The notes: generated by a model from the letters alone, not told the origin. 5,189 nt of DNA from an uncultured Streptococcus sp. (GCA_902461025.1 CABPWC010000102.1:1-5189); one strand, 5' to 3'. Positions 1-5,189 are shown, numbered from the stretch's first letter. Program-made: numbers and translations.

Positions 1-80
1 ACTCAAGAGGCTGAAGAGGACGGTTTGCTAAATCGTTAGGTCGGGTAACCGGCGCAAGGGTTCGAATCCCTTATTCTCCG
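1..80 (+). tRNA. tRNA-Ser (anticodon GCU), 5' end cut by the window edge
   Basis: This is a serine tRNA reading AGC/AGU codons. The D-stem pairs CTC (2-4) with GAG (16-18). The anticodon stem is 20-24 with 32-36, around a loop at 25-31 whose anticodon GCT is at 27-29. The long variable arm typical of class II tRNAs folds as 40-44 with 49-53. The T arm is AAGGG/CCCTT (56-60, 68-72) around TTCGAAT. The 3' acceptor strand ATTCTCC is at 73-79 and the discriminator G at 80. The first eight or so bases (the 5' acceptor strand plus position 8) lie outside the window. No CCA is encoded; the next bases are TAA, so CCA must be added after transcription. Confidence 0.96.
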
Positions 81-85
81 TAATG

Positions 86-109
86 AAAGAGCTTTTTAGC
101 TCTTTTTTT
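86..109 (+). terminator. Rho-independent terminator of the tRNA-Ser transcript
   Basis: An 8-bp perfect stem (AAAGAGCT at 86-93 with AGCTCTTT at 98-105) closes a TTTT loop, and the T run continues to 109. It begins six bases after the tRNA end. It should stop transcription before the lipoprotein gene, which has its own promoter. Confidence 0.9.
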
Positions 110-185
110 ATTTTCCCTTTTTTCATATTTTAAATCAGTTATTGCTTTTTAAGTTTTATTCTTTTATGTTAAAGTTTTTTATATT

Positions 186-194
186 TGATATAAT
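186..194 (+). promoter_or_regulatory. Extended -10 promoter for the lipoprotein gene
   Basis: TGATATAAT is a perfect extended -10 element: TG, one base, then the consensus TATAAT at 189-194. No good TTGACA lies 16-18 bases upstream (the best is TGTTAA near 167-172), which is tolerated when the extended -10 is perfect. The DNA upstream (110-180) is almost pure A+T and could act as an UP element. The predicted transcription start is near 201, giving a leader of about 43 bases. Confidence 0.75.
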
Positions 195-243
195 GTAAGA
201 GAGATTTAAGCATTATTTTTCTGTAACTATTAAGGAGAATGCT

Positions 244-1380
244 ATGGAGAATAAAAAAGTATTAGGATCTTTCTTTGTTCTTGTTCTAAGTTTATTTACA
301 TTTGGTTGTAGGAGTCAAAATGTTGAAATTTCTAGTAAGGATAGCAGCTTATCGTCTTCTACTAGTCAGTCTACAACGAATGAATCATCTAAGAAAGATT
401 ATAAAGAATTATACAAGCCGATTTTTGATGATTACCAAAAAATTCTTTCTACACCTAAGGATACAGCTAAAATTCTAGATCTTTATAAAAATCTGAATAC
501 AACTGATCGGCCTATTGATAGTTGGGCACTTGAAAATGCAGTTTATCAAGCGGATAAGATGCGCTATGTCTATACAGATCTTAATCAAGATGGTGTAGAG
601 GAATTGCTAATCGGTGTTGAGCAATCTAGTGGTGGTTATTTTATTTCGGGGCTTTATTATTTAGTAAATGAGAAACCGGTACTTCTAGCAGAAGGTTTTG
701 TAGCAGGTCATGGTGGTGCTAGAAATGCTATGAATATCTATAAGGGTGGCGATATCCTGGAATTAAGTTGGTCCTCTGGAACAGGAGAAGGTAGAGGAGT
801 ACTCTATCATCTGAATTTAAACCAGCAAGCTGCAAGTAAACTGCAAGAACAGGATATTCGAGTTCCTGGGAATAAAAGTTTGCACTCTGACTTTGGTAAG
901 ACAGAAACAGAATTAATGAACTTCAAGCAACTAGATTGGCAGAAATTTGAAAGCTCTACTAGCATGACCATTTCGGGAGAAAAGCAAAAAGCACCATGGA
1001 ATCCCAACAAATCTGCCAAACTAGAGGCTTTTATAAAGGGCTGGGGCGAAAGACTAGGACAACCCAATTACCAAAAGGGGATCGCAGGAGGGGATGTTGG
1101 ACCAGATAATCTCTATATACTTAGGGATGATGGACCAAGTGAGAAAATGAATGCCGAGTATACGGATACAGGTCTCGGTAATGCCCAGTTCCGAATTGTA
1201 GAGCGTTATAGTAATTGGGATAAATACCCGGATGTTCATAGTTACTTCTTTGCGATAAGCAATACAGGAGAAGCAATTGTCTTTCATTCACCGACTACTA
1301 ATGGTGGGGTCATGTACTTAAAACCAACAGAAAATACAGAAATCCAAGCAGAGTTTAAACGCTTGGTTGAAGAAGAATAA
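244..1380 (+). CDS. Predicted lipoprotein with DxNxDG loop and C-terminal DUF4767-like region
   Basis: A 378-residue putative surface lipoprotein of unknown function. Residues 1-21 form a signal peptide: KK at 4-5, a hydrophobic core at about 6-20, then TFG-C22. The lipobox is imperfect, with Thr at -3 and Phe at -2. A Ser/Thr-rich linker (about 30-50) would tether the rest to the membrane. Residues 111-123 carry a calcium-loop-like motif, D112-x-N114-x-D116-G117-x-E119-E120-LLIG, common in Firmicute lipoproteins. From about residue 252 (WNPNK, then LEAFIKGWGERLGQPNYQ) the sequence resembles DUF4767 as I remember it. The start at 244 is supported by TAAGGAG at 231-237, six bases upstream. The gene has its own promoter and terminator and so appears monocistronic. 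A role in the cell envelope is inference; the substrate is unknown. Confidence 0.88.
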   Translation: MENKKVLGSFFVLVLSLFTFGCRSQNVEISSKDSSLSSSTSQSTTNESSKKDYKELYKPIFDDYQKILSTPKDTAKILDLYKNLNTTDRPIDSWALENAVYQADKMRYVYTDLNQDGVEELLIGVEQSSGGYFISGLYYLVNEKPVLLAEGFVAGHGGARNAMNIYKGGDILELSWSSGTGEGRGVLYHLNLNQQAASKLQEQDIRVPGNKSLHSDFGKTETELMNFKQLDWQKFESSTSMTISGEKQKAPWNPNKSAKLEAFIKGWGERLGQPNYQKGIAGGDVGPDNLYILRDDGPSEKMNAEYTDTGLGNAQFRIVERYSNWDKYPDVHSYFFAISNTGEAIVFHSPTTNGGVMYLKPTENTEIQAEFKRLVEEE

Positions 1381-1387
1381 AAGAAAA

Positions 1388-1419
1388 AGAGTTTAGTTTT
1401 TAGCTAGGCTCTATTTTTT
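1388..1419 (+). terminator. Rho-independent terminator after the lipoprotein gene
   Basis: GAGTTTAG (1389-1396) pairs with CTAGGCTC (1404-1411) through eight pairs, two of them G-T, plus an outer A-T pair (1388-1412). The loop is seven bases and a T-rich tail follows at 1412-1419. It begins seven bases after the stop codon. Confidence 0.8.
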
Positions 1420-1460
1420 AATATCTCATTCAATCATTTTTATATTCTTTGAGTATTTAA

Positions 1461-1469
1461 TGGTATACT
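1461..1469 (+). promoter_or_regulatory. Extended -10 promoter for the membrane-protein gene
   Basis: TGGTATACT is an extended -10 element (TG, one base, TATACT at 1464-1469). No convincing -35 box is seen at 16-18 bases upstream. Transcription would start near 1476, leaving a leader of about 55 bases. It sits just after the lipoprotein terminator, so the two genes are probably transcribed separately. Confidence 0.6.
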
Positions 1470-1530
1470 AGGGTTACATAAAATTATAAAGTATTATTTG
1501 ATGATAGTATAATTTTGGAGAATATGCTCT

Positions 1531-2235
1531 ATGACTAAAGGTGTAAAGTTTCGTAGTATTTTTTATAGATTTGTTTTATTTATCATTGTTTTGCTTTTTC
1601 TAGTTTTTAATCAAATTGTTGGCCGAGGATTTCAAACGATTTCATTTTTTGATTACACTTTTAGTTTTGATCAAACACAGCTAGTGTATTTCCTTCTTTT
1701 ATTAATTTTAGTTGGCATTGGCATAAATTTTCTTTTTCCTTGGAAATTTTATATTTCACAGGATGGGATTTATCTTAGAAGATTAGATTTGTTTGTTCCT
1801 TGGAGTGATATTAGTGGAGTCTCACATGTTTGGATTAACAAAGCAAGTAATTTTAGCAGAGGACTTATTTTTTATAATCATAAATGTTTAGTTTTCTATC
1901 GTCATGACTACAAGCCGATTTGTATCTATAATACTTCCTTATTAGCTTTATTTCTTGTCAAATTCTTTAATCCTCAGATTAAAACGAATACCATGTCAGC
2001 TAGTTTTGCTACAGGTTTAAATATTCTATTGAATACATCAATTGTCTGTTATCTTTACTTTCTTAATTTAAAAACTCTTTGTTTTAGTTATTTTTTACTT
2101 TTTTTCTTCCTCTACCTTATAAAAGTATTTATCATTCCTTTATGGTTGGTTTATAGTCAAAATCGTAAGTACGGTCCTTATCTAGCTCATAGTACTTTCT
2201 TTAAGAGGAATGCTTCTGATGTGATTCCTGTTTAA
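1531..2235 (+). CDS. Hypothetical four-helix membrane protein, possible PH-like middle domain
   Basis: A 234-residue integral membrane protein that I cannot assign to a named family with certainty. Hydrophobic segments at about 13-30, 51-70, 163-180 and 184-207 suggest two helical hairpins. Between them, residues 71-135 form a soluble region. Its beginning (WKFYISQDGIYLRR, then LFVPWSDISGV) has the strand-turn-strand and P-W-x-D-I pattern seen in bacterial PH-like domains of small membrane proteins; this assignment is inference. The tail (208-234) is basic. GGAG at 1517-1520 precedes the ATG by ten bases, slightly long. An earlier ATG at 1523 is out of frame and stops after four codons (MLYD). 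The gene is much more AT-rich than the downstream operon: sampled 60-base lines gave about 17-35% GC by hand. Confidence 0.85.
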   Translation: MTKGVKFRSIFYRFVLFIIVLLFLVFNQIVGRGFQTISFFDYTFSFDQTQLVYFLLLLILVGIGINFLFPWKFYISQDGIYLRRLDLFVPWSDISGVSHVWINKASNFSRGLIFYNHKCLVFYRHDYKPICIYNTSLLALFLVKFFNPQIKTNTMSASFATGLNILLNTSIVCYLYFLNLKTLCFSYFLLFFFLYLIKVFIIPLWLVYSQNRKYGPYLAHSTFFKRNASDVIPV

Positions 2236-2252
2236 TTTTATAAAAATGATGG

Positions 2253-2279
2253 CTTTCTACTTTTTAGTAGGAAGTTTTT
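2253..2279 (+). terminator. Rho-independent terminator after the membrane-protein gene
   Basis: CTTTCTAC (2253-2260) pairs with GTAGGAAG (2267-2274). With the inner T2261-A2266 pair, this gives a nine-pair stem with one G-T around a TTTT loop. TTTTT follows at 2275-2279. It lies 17 bases after the stop codon and separates this unit from the MarR operon. Confidence 0.88.
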
Positions 2280-2300
2280 GTTATTTCTATAACGAACGAG

Positions 2301-2329
2301 TTGACAGATGTAATCAAAAAGATTACAAT
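2301..2329 (+). promoter_or_regulatory. Sigma-A promoter of the MarR-oxidoreductase-ABC transporter operon
   Basis: A perfect -35 box TTGACA (2301-2306) and a near-consensus -10 box TACAAT (2324-2329) are separated by exactly 17 bases. The predicted start is near 2336, giving a leader of about 34 bases before the MarR start codon at 2370. It is the best promoter match in the window, so the operon should be strongly expressed unless repressed. Confidence 0.88.
2309..2327 (+). promoter_or_regulatory. Inverted-repeat operator, probable MarR autoregulatory site
   Basis: TGTAATC-AAAAA-GATTACA is a perfect 7-bp inverted repeat with a 5-bp spacer, 19 bp in all. It fills most of the spacer between the -35 and -10 boxes and overlaps four bases of the -10 box (2324-2327). 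A dimer bound here would block RNA polymerase. MarR repressors typically bind palindromes of this size in their own promoters, and the first gene of the operon is a MarR. That this particular protein binds here is inference. Confidence 0.8.
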
Positions 2330-2357
2330 TAGCAGTATAAAGTTCCATATGGAAGAA

Positions 2358-2364
2358 AAAGGAG
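2358..2364 (+). promoter_or_regulatory. Ribosome binding site that fixes the MarR start
   Basis: AAAGGAG ends five bases before the ATG at 2370. The alternative in-frame starts (TTG 2301, which is the -35 box itself, and ATG 2349) have no comparable site. The real start is therefore 2370. Confidence 0.85.
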
Positions 2365-2369
2365 ACAAA

Positions 2370-2819
2370 ATGGACAAGATGTTTGGGGGCTATCAAGCTC
2401 TACAGATTCGATTGTTAAATGGGCGTATCTTTCAAAAGTTGCTTAGCAAGGAACCAGATGCTCAATACCGAAGTGAACAGGAGAAAATTTTAACGATTTT
2501 GTGGAAGCAAGAGTTGGGGTGCGCTACTGCGACCGATATCGCTCTTGCGACGGGTTTAGCCAATAATACATTGACCAGCATGGTTAAGAAATTGGAAGAA
2601 CAAGGCTTGGTTACGATTCAACCTTGCACACAGGATAAAAGGAAAAAGTATATCTCTTTGACAGATCTCGGTTGGGCGCAAAAAGAAATTGGAGACCGTG
2701 TCAGTAAAGAACTGGGAGAGATTTTCTACCAAGGCTTTTCAGATCAAGAAATCCGAGAATTTGAAGCTTATCAAGCGCGTATAATCGCAAGTCTAAAAGC
2801 TAAAGAAAATGAAATCTAG
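2370..2819 (+). CDS. MarR-family transcriptional regulator, likely repressor of its own operon
   Basis: A 149-residue winged-helix DNA-binding protein, typical MarR length. Residues 1-32 and about 115-149 are helical and would form the dimer interface. Residues 36-75 hold the helix-turn-helix; the recognition helix spans about 63-76 (ANNTLTSMVKKLEEQG). The wing is 81-97 and contains the family's D-x-R signature as D89-K-R91, followed by SLTDLG. The frame is open back to 2301, but that extension is promoter and operator DNA; AAAGGAG at 2358-2364 supports the ATG at 2370. It is the first gene of a four-gene operon, 18 bases before the oxidoreductase gene. The only cysteines are C51 (before the HTH) and C86 (in the wing), so thiol-based sensing of electrophiles or oxidants is possible but unproven. 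The inducer is unknown. Confidence 0.92.
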   Translation: MDKMFGGYQALQIRLLNGRIFQKLLSKEPDAQYRSEQEKILTILWKQELGCATATDIALATGLANNTLTSMVKKLEEQGLVTIQPCTQDKRKKYISLTDLGWAQKEIGDRVSKELGEIFYQGFSDQEIREFEAYQARIIASLKAKENEI

Positions 2820-2837
2820 GGAAAGGAAGTAACAGTT

Positions 2838-3692
2838 ATGATCGGAATTACAGGTGTAACAGGGAAATTAGGCTCCTATGTGGCTGATCTTGTCGATAAA
2901 AAAGGAATCGCTTCAGTCCATCTAGCAAGAAGCCCAGAGCGTGCAAAAGTCTACGCGTCTGCAGAAATCCGTAAAATAGTGTATGCCAATACTCCAGAGG
3001 TGGTTGAGGCCTTAAAGGATATCGATACCTTGTTGATGGTATCTGCTCGGGAAAATCCAGAGCGTGTTGAGGAACACAAGAGTTTTTTAGATGCTGCAAA
3101 GCTTGCTGGGGTGCAGCATATTGTTTATACCTCCTTTTATGGGGCAGATGAGAAGGCAACTTTTACCTTGGCTCGAGATCATGCCCAGACGGAAGCCTAT
3201 ATCAAGAAGTTGGGATTCACCTATACATTTTTGAGAGATAATTTTTACTTGGACTTCTTTATTGATATTGCTATTGAAAATGGAGAAATTCGTGGTCCGG
3301 CTGGCAGTGGCCTTGTGTCAGCTGTTGCCCGTAAGGATACATCTAAGGTTGCAGAAGAAATTCTTTTAAATCCTAAGGAGTGGGAAAATCAAAGCCTGAA
3401 TTTGACAGGACCAGAGGATCTTTCCATGGAAGAAATCGTAGCGCTTCTCTCAAAGGAGACCGGTAAGGACATCACGTATCTAGATGAATCAGTAGAAGAA
3501 GCCTATGAGTCACGGAAAAAATGGCCAGCACAAACTTGGGAGTACGATGCATGGGTCAGTACCTATACAGCGATTAAAGCTGGCGAACAGGCTGGGGTTT
3601 CAACAGATATCGAAAAAGTCCTAAGGCATCCAGCAAGCAGACTTTTGGATATTCTTAGAGATAGAAAACTTATTGAGGAAAAAAATGATTGA
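2838..3692 (+). CDS. NmrA/QorB-type NAD(P)H-binding oxidoreductase (atypical SDR)
   Basis: A 284-residue cytoplasmic protein of the atypical short-chain dehydrogenase group, close in length and layout to E. coli QorB, an NADPH:quinone oxidoreductase of about 286 residues. The N-terminal Rossmann fold opens with the dinucleotide-binding motif G6-V-T-G9-K-L-G12. R31 after the second strand (HLARSPERA) is the position that usually contacts the 2'-phosphate of NADPH. The family block ending VQHIVYTSFYGAD lies near residues 93-106. The classical YxxxK catalytic pair of ordinary SDRs is not evident at its usual place, as is normal for NmrA-like proteins. Start: AAAGGAAG at 2822-2829, eight bases before the ATG. 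Its 3' end overlaps the ATPase gene by 8 bp. Quinone or electrophile reduction is inferred from family; a purely regulatory NADP(H)-sensing role, as in NmrA, is the alternative. Confidence 0.88.
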   Translation: MIGITGVTGKLGSYVADLVDKKGIASVHLARSPERAKVYASAEIRKIVYANTPEVVEALKDIDTLLMVSARENPERVEEHKSFLDAAKLAGVQHIVYTSFYGADEKATFTLARDHAQTEAYIKKLGFTYTFLRDNFYLDFFIDIAIENGEIRGPAGSGLVSAVARKDTSKVAEEILLNPKEWENQSLNLTGPEDLSMEEIVALLSKETGKDITYLDESVEEAYESRKKWPAQTWEYDAWVSTYTAIKAGEQAGVSTDIEKVLRHPASRLLDILRDRKLIEEKND

Positions 3693-4413
3693 ATACAAAC
3701 ATGTAGCCTTGCGCTATACAGAAAAGGACATTTTAAAAGATGTCAATCTTCGCATTGAAAATGGAGAATTCATGGTGTTAGTGGGTCCTTCAGGATCTGG
3801 TAAGACCACCATGATCAAGATGATTAACCGTCTTTTGGAGCCGACAGATGGCAATATCTATATGGATGGGAAACGTATCAAGGACTATGATGAACGGGAG
3901 TTACGTCTCAGTACCGGCTATGTCCTTCAAGCCATTGCCTTATTTCCTAACTTGACCGTTGCTGAAAATATTGCTCTCATTCCTGAAATGAAGGGCTGGA
4001 GCAAGGAGCAAATCACCTCTAAAACCGAAGAACTCTTGAATAAGGTTGGCCTGCCTGCTGTAGAGTATGCCCATCGTTTACCAAGCGAGTTATCTGGTGG
4101 GGAGCAACAACGGATTGGGATTGTACGAGCCATCATTGGGGAACCAAAAATCTTGCTGATGGATGAGCCTTTTTCAGCCTTGGATGCCATCTCTCGCAAG
4201 CAGTTGCAGGCTCTTACAAAAGAATTGCACAAGGAGTTCGGTATGACGACCATCTTCGTAACACATGATACGGACGAGGCCTTAAAATTAGGGGATCGAA
4301 TTGCAGTTTTGCAGGATGGAGAAATTCGCCAGGTGGCAGACCCTGAAACAATTTTACAAGCGCCTGCGACAGACTTTGTAGCAAACTTGTTTGGAGGTAG
4401 CCTTCATGTCTAA
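3685..4413 (+). CDS. egtV: ABC transporter ATP-binding protein, EgtV type (formerly ProV/OpuCA-like)
   Basis: A 242-residue cytoplasmic ATPase that powers the permease encoded next. All motifs are intact: Walker A GPSGSGKT (34-41), Q-loop Q82 (GYVLQAIALFP), signature LSGGE (136-140), Walker B ILLMDE (156-161), D-loop SALD (164-167) and H-loop H194. The sequence belongs to the OpuC/ProV osmoprotectant branch but ends shortly after the nucleotide-binding domain. It lacks the C-terminal CBS pair of osmotically gated ProV/OpuCA proteins (about 380-400 residues). The frame extends to a TTG at 3673, but GAGG at 3675-3678 and the ATG at 3685 are the better start. It overlaps the oxidoreductase gene by 8 bp (ATGATTGA) and the permease gene by 8 bp. 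The symbol rests on recalled pneumococcal gene order; choline/betaine uptake is the older annotation. Confidence 0.9.
   Translation: MIEYKHVALRYTEKDILKDVNLRIENGEFMVLVGPSGSGKTTMIKMINRLLEPTDGNIYMDGKRIKDYDERELRLSTGYVLQAIALFPNLTVAENIALIPEMKGWSKEQITSKTEELLNKVGLPAVEYAHRLPSELSGGEQQRIGIVRAIIGEPKILLMDEPFSALDAISRKQLQALTKELHKEFGMTTIFVTHDTDEALKLGDRIAVLQDGEIRQVADPETILQAPATDFVANLFGGSLHV
4393..4397 (+). promoter_or_regulatory. Ribosome binding site of the permease gene, inside the ATPase gene
   Basis: GGAGG lies eight bases before the ATG at 4406 and within the last codons of the ATPase gene. It establishes the permease start and its 8-bp overlap with the upstream gene. Confidence 0.85.
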
Positions 4414-5189
4414 TTTGATTTCAACATTTCAAGAGCGTTTTGGGGAATGGGTAACAGCTCTAGGACAACACTTACAATTGTCTCTTTTGACCTTATTGGT
4501 TGCTATTTTTCTGACCATCCCACTTGCGGTTTATCTAAATGGTCACAAAAAAGCATCGACCTGGGTGCTACAAGTTGCAGGTATCTTCCAGACCATTCCT
4601 TCAATGGCCTTGTTGGGGCTCTTTATTCCTTTGATGGGGATTGGAACCTTACCAGCACTCACAGCCCTTGTCATTTACGCTATTTTCCCGATTTTAGAAA
4701 ATACAATCACAGCCCTGAATGGCATTGATCCTAGTCTTGAGGAGGCAGGGATTGCTTTTGGGATGACCAAGTGGGAGCGACTCAAGAAGTTTGAAATTCC
4801 ACTTGCCATGCCTGTTATTGTATCGGGAGTTCGAACAGCGACCGTTATGATCATTGGGACAGCAACTCTAGCCGCTCTTGTTGGAGCTGGAGGATTGGGC
4901 TCCTTTATTCTTTTGGGAATTGATCGTCGGAATGCTAGTCTCATTTTAATCGGAGCAATCTCATCAGCCATCTTGGCCATTCTCTTTAATGTCATTCTCA
5001 AATGGTTGGAAAAGGCAAAGTTGCGTACGATTGTTTCGACCTTTGCTGTCATGGTCCTTGGTTTGGGAGTTAGTTATGTTCCAAGCATGATTCCACATAA
5101 TGAGAAAGACAATCTCGTCATTGCTGGAAAGTTGGGACCTGAACCTGAGATTCTCATGAATATGTATAAACTTCTCATCGAGGAAAATA
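4406..5189 (+). CDS. egtU: ABC permease with fused substrate-binding domain, EgtU type (partial, 3' end cut)
   Basis: The open frame runs to the window edge (261 codons and one base). About 200 residues form an OpuC/ProW-type permease with hydrophobic segments near 23-45, 54-78, 82-104, 135-170 and 177-198. The coupling loop that docks on the ATPase is E112-E-A-G...G119...E130-I-P-L, an EAA motif. A further helix (about 209-226) leads outside to the start of an OpuAC-type binding domain (from about 236: NLVIAGKLGPEPEILMNMYK). Fusion of permease and binding protein in one chain matches EgtU and the protein formerly called ProWX; roughly half the expected chain (about 500 residues) is missing. 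The start at 4406 has GGAGG eight bases upstream and overlaps the ATPase stop by 8 bp. The ligand-contacting residues lie mostly beyond the window, so ergothioneine rather than choline or betaine is an inference from gene order and domain architecture. Confidence 0.9.
   Translation, partial: MSNLISTFQERFGEWVTALGQHLQLSLLTLLVAIFLTIPLAVYLNGHKKASTWVLQVAGIFQTIPSMALLGLFIPLMGIGTLPALTALVIYAIFPILENTITALNGIDPSLEEAGIAFGMTKWERLKKFEIPLAMPVIVSGVRTATVMIIGTATLAALVGAGGLGSFILLGIDRRNASLILIGAISSAILAILFNVILKWLEKAKLRTIVSTFAVMVLGLGVSYVPSMIPHNEKDNLVIAGKLGPEPEILMNMYKLLIEEN

Noticed and set aside
1..80. tRNA-Ser as an integration site for a mobile element
   Set aside because: No second copy of the tRNA 3' end, integrase gene or flanking repeat is visible in the window.
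807..1287. Two minus-strand open frames (807-1067 and 1054-1287)
   Set aside because: Both are antisense to the C-terminal half of the lipoprotein gene and show no recognisable domain.
1508..1513. TATAAT as a promoter for the membrane-protein gene
   Set aside because: It would start transcription at about 1520, within the ribosome binding site GGAG (1517-1520), and has no -35 box. The extended -10 at 1461-1469 is the better candidate.
1523..1537. Four-codon upstream open frame (MLYD, stop) overlapping the membrane-protein start
   Set aside because: Its ATG is only two bases from the GGAG, too close for efficient initiation, and nothing suggests a regulatory peptide.
2848..3159. Minus-strand open frame of 103 codons
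   Set aside because: It lies antisense inside the oxidoreductase gene, has no recognisable domain, and the + frame has clear Rossmann-fold motifs.
3927..4253. Minus-strand open frame of 108 codons
   Set aside because: It is antisense to the ATPase signature and Walker B region, and its openness follows from the coding constraint on the + strand.
4447..4728. Plus-strand open frame of 93 codons in another frame
   Set aside because: It is out of frame within the permease gene, whose true frame begins at 4406 and remains open to the window edge with EAA-loop and permease features.
4675..5052. Minus-strand open frame of 125 codons
   Set aside because: It is antisense to the permease. Its basic composition without recognisable motifs is typical of a shadow of hydrophobic coding sequence.

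Overview
The window looks like chromosomal DNA from a low-GC Firmicute, most likely a Streptococcus of the mitis/oralis/pneumoniae group. The grounds are AT-rich intergenic DNA, strong AGGAG-type ribosome binding sites, extended -10 promoters (TGnTATAAT), a tRNA without an encoded CCA, and a gene order that I recall from the pneumococcal chromosome: MarR regulator, NmrA-type oxidoreductase, ABC ATPase, fused permease/binding protein. All supported genes are on the + strand. No stretch longer than about 165 bases lacks a gene.

Positions 1-110 hold the 3' nine-tenths of a tRNA-Ser(GCU) and its terminator. Positions 186-1419 are a single-gene unit: an extended -10 promoter, a predicted surface lipoprotein with a DxNxDG loop and a C-terminal DUF4767-like region, and a terminator. 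Positions 1461-2279 are a second single-gene unit: an extended -10 promoter, a very AT-rich gene for a four-helix membrane protein with a possible bacterial PH-like middle domain, and a terminator.

Positions 2301-5189 are a four-gene operon that runs off the right edge. It starts with a near-consensus promoter (TTGACA-17-TACAAT). A perfect 7-5-7 inverted repeat lies inside this promoter and overlaps the -10 box, which is what an operator for the first gene product, a MarR-family repressor, should look like. Next come a QorB/NmrA-type NAD(P)H oxidoreductase, an ABC ATPase without CBS domains, and a permease with the beginning of a fused C-terminal substrate-binding domain. The last three genes are joined by two 8-bp overlaps, which suggests translational coupling.

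The transporter would traditionally be called ProV/ProWX or OpuC (choline/glycine betaine). From memory, the pneumococcal transporter with this architecture and neighbourhood was shown to import ergothioneine and renamed EgtUV. The operon then reads as an electrophile/redox-defence unit: a MarR sensor, a quinone-reductase-like enzyme and uptake of a scavenged thione antioxidant. The ligand-binding domain is cut off at position 5189, so specificity cannot be tested within this window.
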